This document shows, piece after piece, positions 47,667 through 49,579 of a DNA stretch of 49,579 bases (positions are counted from its first letter, which is position 1; every line of letters starts with the position of its first letter). Source of the stretch: a virus; IMG/VR virus record IMGVR_UViG_3300050120_000179, positions 1 to 49,579 of that record; one strand, written 5' to 3'. Made by a program: the position numbers and the translations under genes. Under the pieces are notes generated by a model. The model ran no database searches, was not told where the DNA came from, and saw only the letters and a list, made by a program, of their open reading frames with translations.

Positions 47667-47819
47667 TTATCTCCAACGTCCATACCCATGGTAGGAATAA
47701 TAGGGTGCTGGAATCACCACGGCAGGTTGATAGTAATAGGCACGATGATAACCACCAACGGGTTCAACCACGCATCCAGACAATCCCAACACCAATGCTA
47801 AAACAATCAGAATCTTCAT
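47667..47819 (-). CDS. 50-aa lipoprotein, Tyr-rich
   Basis: MKILIVLALVLGLSGC gives a lipobox; the mature part is rich in Tyr, Pro and Gly (YHRAYYYQPAV). ATGA overlap with the gene upstream. Possibly a superinfection-exclusion or envelope peptide, by shape only. Confidence 0.65.
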   Translation of the reverse strand: MKILIVLALVLGLSGCVVEPVGGYHRAYYYQPAVVIPAPYYSYHGYGRWR

Positions 47820-48493
47820 TCCTTCACCCTTCCATTTTCATCAAGAATACCATCCTTTTTCAATTGTTCAACAAGGCTGGCATCAATACCATCATTGAAA
47901 GGTTTGTCATGCAGGAATCGCGTTCTATTGACAGAAATAGCTACGAAATGAGAATAGCTCCTAATTGGAACAATCTGATTCGCTTCCTGAATCTGGTCGA
48001 ACGTGAATTTCTTTCTTCCCTTTCGTAATTGGGTAAAGTATTCACCAATTTGTTGTGGATGAAACGCACCTAAATGTTGCACAGAACCAACATTTCCAGT
48101 CGTGGAAATATAGGAGGCTTGTCCATCGTCACCAGAAAAAAAGACCGAATCCTGCTTGTATTTTGCACCAAGCTTAACTGCTAAGGCTTTGACCGCATCC
48201 CCTTCCCCAGGTTTCCCCGTGAATAGAATTGAATCTTCCAACACGTCCCGTTGATCTTTCTGTCCTAGATTTTCGGTAAATCCACCCTTTACTTTCACAA
48301 AACCAAAATTCTGGCTTCGAATTGCTGCTTCGATAGCACGGTTATTGGCATCATTTTCAGATGAAGTATTGTCCCCTCTCCACCCTGACACAATGGCAAT
48401 AGGTCTTTTGTGTTGCAGGAAGTCAACAAACCGACTCATTGAAAATTCATTGATCGCTTGGACTTCCAACCCGTTTACATCATATTCTTTCAT
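47816..48493 (-). CDS. DUF3293-like protein
   Basis: About 225 aa from ATG 48493 (GGAAAC upstream). Near the N terminus: RPIAIVSGWRGDNTSSEND, ANNRAIEAAIRSQNFGF, VKVKGGFTE, the DUF3293 arrangement (sA.R.....N...N..l...l...g....v.G.y.e). C-terminal half VHRTRF-like and acidic. Function unknown. Confidence 0.6.
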   Translation of the reverse strand: MKEYDVNGLEVQAINEFSMSRFVDFLQHKRPIAIVSGWRGDNTSSENDANNRAIEAAIRSQNFGFVKVKGGFTENLGQKDQRDVLEDSILFTGKPGEGDAVKALAVKLGAKYKQDSVFFSGDDGQASYISTTGNVGSVQHLGAFHPQQIGEYFTQLRKGRKKFTFDQIQEANQIVPIRSYSHFVAISVNRTRFLHDKPFNDGIDASLVEQLKKDGILDENGRVKE

Positions 48494-48562
48494 TGTTATG
48501 TTTCCAATCAATATTCCATACTTATGGTTTTAACACATCAATTGAAAAATGTCAAAACATTT

Positions 48563-48636
48563 AGGGGTGACGTATCGGTTCTGCCCCGATGTCCTAGGCT
48601 TCACAAACCTTGGCTCTACTATTGAGCTAACGCCAC
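48563..48636 (-). tRNA. tRNA-His (GUG), irregular T-loop
   Basis: Anticodon loop TTGTGAA (GTG), acceptor GTGGCGT/ACGTCAC, C73. The T-loop reads GGCAGAA in place of the usual TTCxAxx, and the 3' end is CCT, not CCA. Possibly degenerate or specialised. Confidence 0.75.
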
Positions 48637-48648
48637 ACCTAAAGATTT

Positions 48649-48719
48649 TGGTAGACTGAGCGGGAGTCGAACCCGCCTTTCCGGGTTTAGAATCCGGTTA
48701 CGTCCCAGACGGCCAGTCC
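48649..48719 (-). tRNA. tRNA-Arg (UCU)
   Basis: Anticodon loop TTCTAAA (TCT), acceptor GGACTGG/TCAGTCT, T-arm GGTTCGACTCC, A73 and CCA. Overlaps the 3' end of the gene upstream by about 22 bp. Confidence 0.88.
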
Positions 48720-48979
48720 AATATACCTTCAAATATCACTCTGTGTTCACCATCACACAACAACTCACTAATACGATGGTCTACTTGGGCACGCAATAGA
48801 GAACCACACTTAGATGTACATGTCAAGTAAAGTCCTGTAGAAGAAATCTCCCCAGGTTCCAATGACTTACCACGCTTGATCTTCAGTTTCCTAACTTCAT
48901 AATCACCGTAGTTGGTACACAAATCCGCAACTATTTTTGAGAATGTCAGACGGTATAATAATCCATCTTTTCCAAACAC
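48698..48979 (-). CDS. Unknown protein; frame extends upstream past an in-frame amber codon
   Basis: 93 aa from GTG 48979 (contains LTCTSKCGSLLRAQVD). The same frame continues upstream to ATG 49030, which has a good AAGGA six bases before it, but codon 3 is TAG (49022-49024). So either translation starts at the internal GTG, the amber is read through, or the gene is broken. The last codons lie in tRNA-Arg. Confidence 0.5.
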   Translation of the reverse strand: MFGKDGLLYRLTFSKIVADLCTNYGDYEVRKLKIKRGKSLEPGEISSTGLYLTCTSKCGSLLRAQVDHRISELLCDGEHRVIFEGILDWPSGT

Positions 48980-49050
48980 TCCCCAGACTCTTTGAAATCT
49001 TGGTTCTTTAAATTCACATACCTAGGACATGATATTTCCTTTTAAATTAG

Positions 49051-49189
49051 TGGTGGATGAAGGTAGGACTTGAACCTACACAATACTCCGGTCTAAGATT
49101 TTACGATTCCCAGTTCTGTATGCCTGGGCTTATCACCAATTGGTCAAACCTTAACCAGCGGGGTATACCAATTCCCCCTCACATCATCC
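49051..49189 (-). tRNA. tRNA-like RNA interrupted by about 54 nt
   Basis: 139 nt. Acceptor GGATGAT/TTCATCC, D-arm GGGG-AATTGGTATA-CCCC, T-arm GTAGG-TTCAAGT-CCTAC, A73 and CCA are all present. The anticodon stem forms as CTGGT/ACCGG only if about 54 nt between them are looped out. The insert itself has tRNA-like pieces (GACCAATTGGTGATAAG; CCCAG...CTGGG). Identity unclear. No ORF in the adjacent 49190-49300. Confidence 0.55.
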
Positions 49190-49300
49190 GTTATGTCCAC
49201 TTAACCATATAAAAATGGTCCACCTTAGCAATGATCCACGCGGACGTATGGACCGGCACGCAAAACTTCGGGAGAAGGCTTCGCGTATTCTTTAAAACTT

Positions 49301-49393
49301 TGGTATCTCCGGTGTGATTCGAACACACATACCGTCTTAAACGGATTCTACTGTATTATGAGTACAGACCTTTACCATTCAGGACACAGAGAT
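49301..49393 (-). tRNA. Type II tRNA with CAU anticodon
   Basis: 93 nt. Acceptor ATCTCTG/CGGAGAT, anticodon arm CTGTA-CTCATAA-TACAG (CAT), a variable arm of about 20 nt with CCGT/ACGG pairing, T-arm TGTTCGAATCA, A73 and CCA. Long variable arms normally belong to Leu, Ser or Tyr tRNAs, so this pairing with CAU is unusual. Confidence 0.8.
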
Positions 49394-49394
49394 A

Positions 49395-49579
49395 TTAATT
49401 TAATAAACTTTTGAAATGGTTTCTTAATGGCATATTTTGCACATTTAAACCTAACTCTCTCAAAGCAGCAGTAATGTTACCACATTTACCATAAGCATCA
49501 AGAAAAATATTATCTGGAATGTGTTTCCATTTCTTGAAGTATTTTTTGTTTCTACCACTAGAAGTATCTTGTTGGGAAT
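49395..49579 (-). CDS. C-terminal part of a probable homing-endonuclease-like protein (runs off right edge)
   Basis: About 61 codons ending in TAA at 49395. KYFKKWKHIPDNIFLDAYGK then GNITAALRELGL looks like a helix-turn-helix C-terminal module seen on phage homing nucleases, close to a tRNA. The catalytic part would lie outside the window. Confidence 0.45.
   Translation of the reverse strand, partial: SQQDTSSGRNKKYFKKWKHIPDNIFLDAYGKCGNITAALRELGLNVQNMPLRNHFKSLLN

Noticed and set aside
48530-48555. TTGACATTTTTCAATTG promoter for the gene at 48493
   Set aside because: The -35 is identical to that at 38628, but no convincing -10 lies 16-18 bp downstream.
43389-49393. CRISPR array or regularly spaced repeats in the tRNA cluster
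   Set aside because: The repeated strings here are conserved tRNA T-arm and D-arm sequences, not direct repeats with spacers.

Overview
The window is a piece of a large, tightly packed genome of a lytic T4-superfamily myovirus that infects a Gram-negative bacterium. The evidence is: T4-type baseplate proteins (gp48/54-like, gp53-like, hub), a gp4-like head-completion nuclease, a contiguous gp59 - gp33 - gp32 replication/late-transcription block, an ATP-dependent DNA ligase, phage-type NrdA/NrdB, a two-component spanin plus GH19 endolysin, and about twenty tRNA genes. Spanins imply an outer membrane. The sequence does not name the host. Genes overlap by ATGA or sit a few bases apart, and many are short unknowns.

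Layout. 0-1 kb (minus): tail-assembly chaperone with a -1 slip site. 1-11 kb (plus): nrdB, nrdA, a RuvC-like resolvase, small unknowns, two exported Ser/Ala/Gly-rich proteins behind a strong sigma70-type promoter and a structured leader, and a candidate packaged internal protein. 10.6-11.1 kb (minus): gp4-like nuclease. 11-16.5 kb (plus): baseplate/tail operon. 16.5-19.6 kb (minus): small early-type genes, each cluster headed by a TTGAAA/TTGACC-17-TATAAT-like promoter. 19.6-21.9 kb (plus): tail-tube-fold protein and lysis cassette. 21.9-36.2 kb (minus): HAD phosphatases, gp32, gp33, zinc ribbon, nucleotidyltransferase, cell-wall hydrolase, gp59-like helicase loader, ligase, two SprT-like proteases, HslV-like peptidase, small membrane proteins and a Band-7/SPFH protein. 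36.2-38 kb: a DUF2828 (Ro60-like plus vWA) protein next to an Sm/Hfq-like small protein. 38-49.6 kb (minus): a tRNA-rich region interleaved with tiny genes, homing-endonuclease-like proteins and several non-coding stretches with complementary ends.

Regulation. Early-type promoters match the host sigma70 consensus, and several are bracketed by inverted TTTTCAAT/ATTGAAAA arms. In two places the six-base loop of an intrinsic terminator is itself the -35 hexamer of the next promoter, exactly 17 bp from TATAAT. Late-type octamers (CCTAAATA or TATAAATA) lie about 25-40 bp before virion or late genes, which fits the presence of gp33.

Best leads: the -1 frameshift site in the tail chaperone gene, the terminator/promoter composites, the Ro-like plus Sm-like pair together with tRNA-like and non-coding RNAs, T4-like capsid-targeting N termini on three small proteins, and a tRNA interrupted by about 54 nt. 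All family assignments were made by reading motifs; no database search was run.
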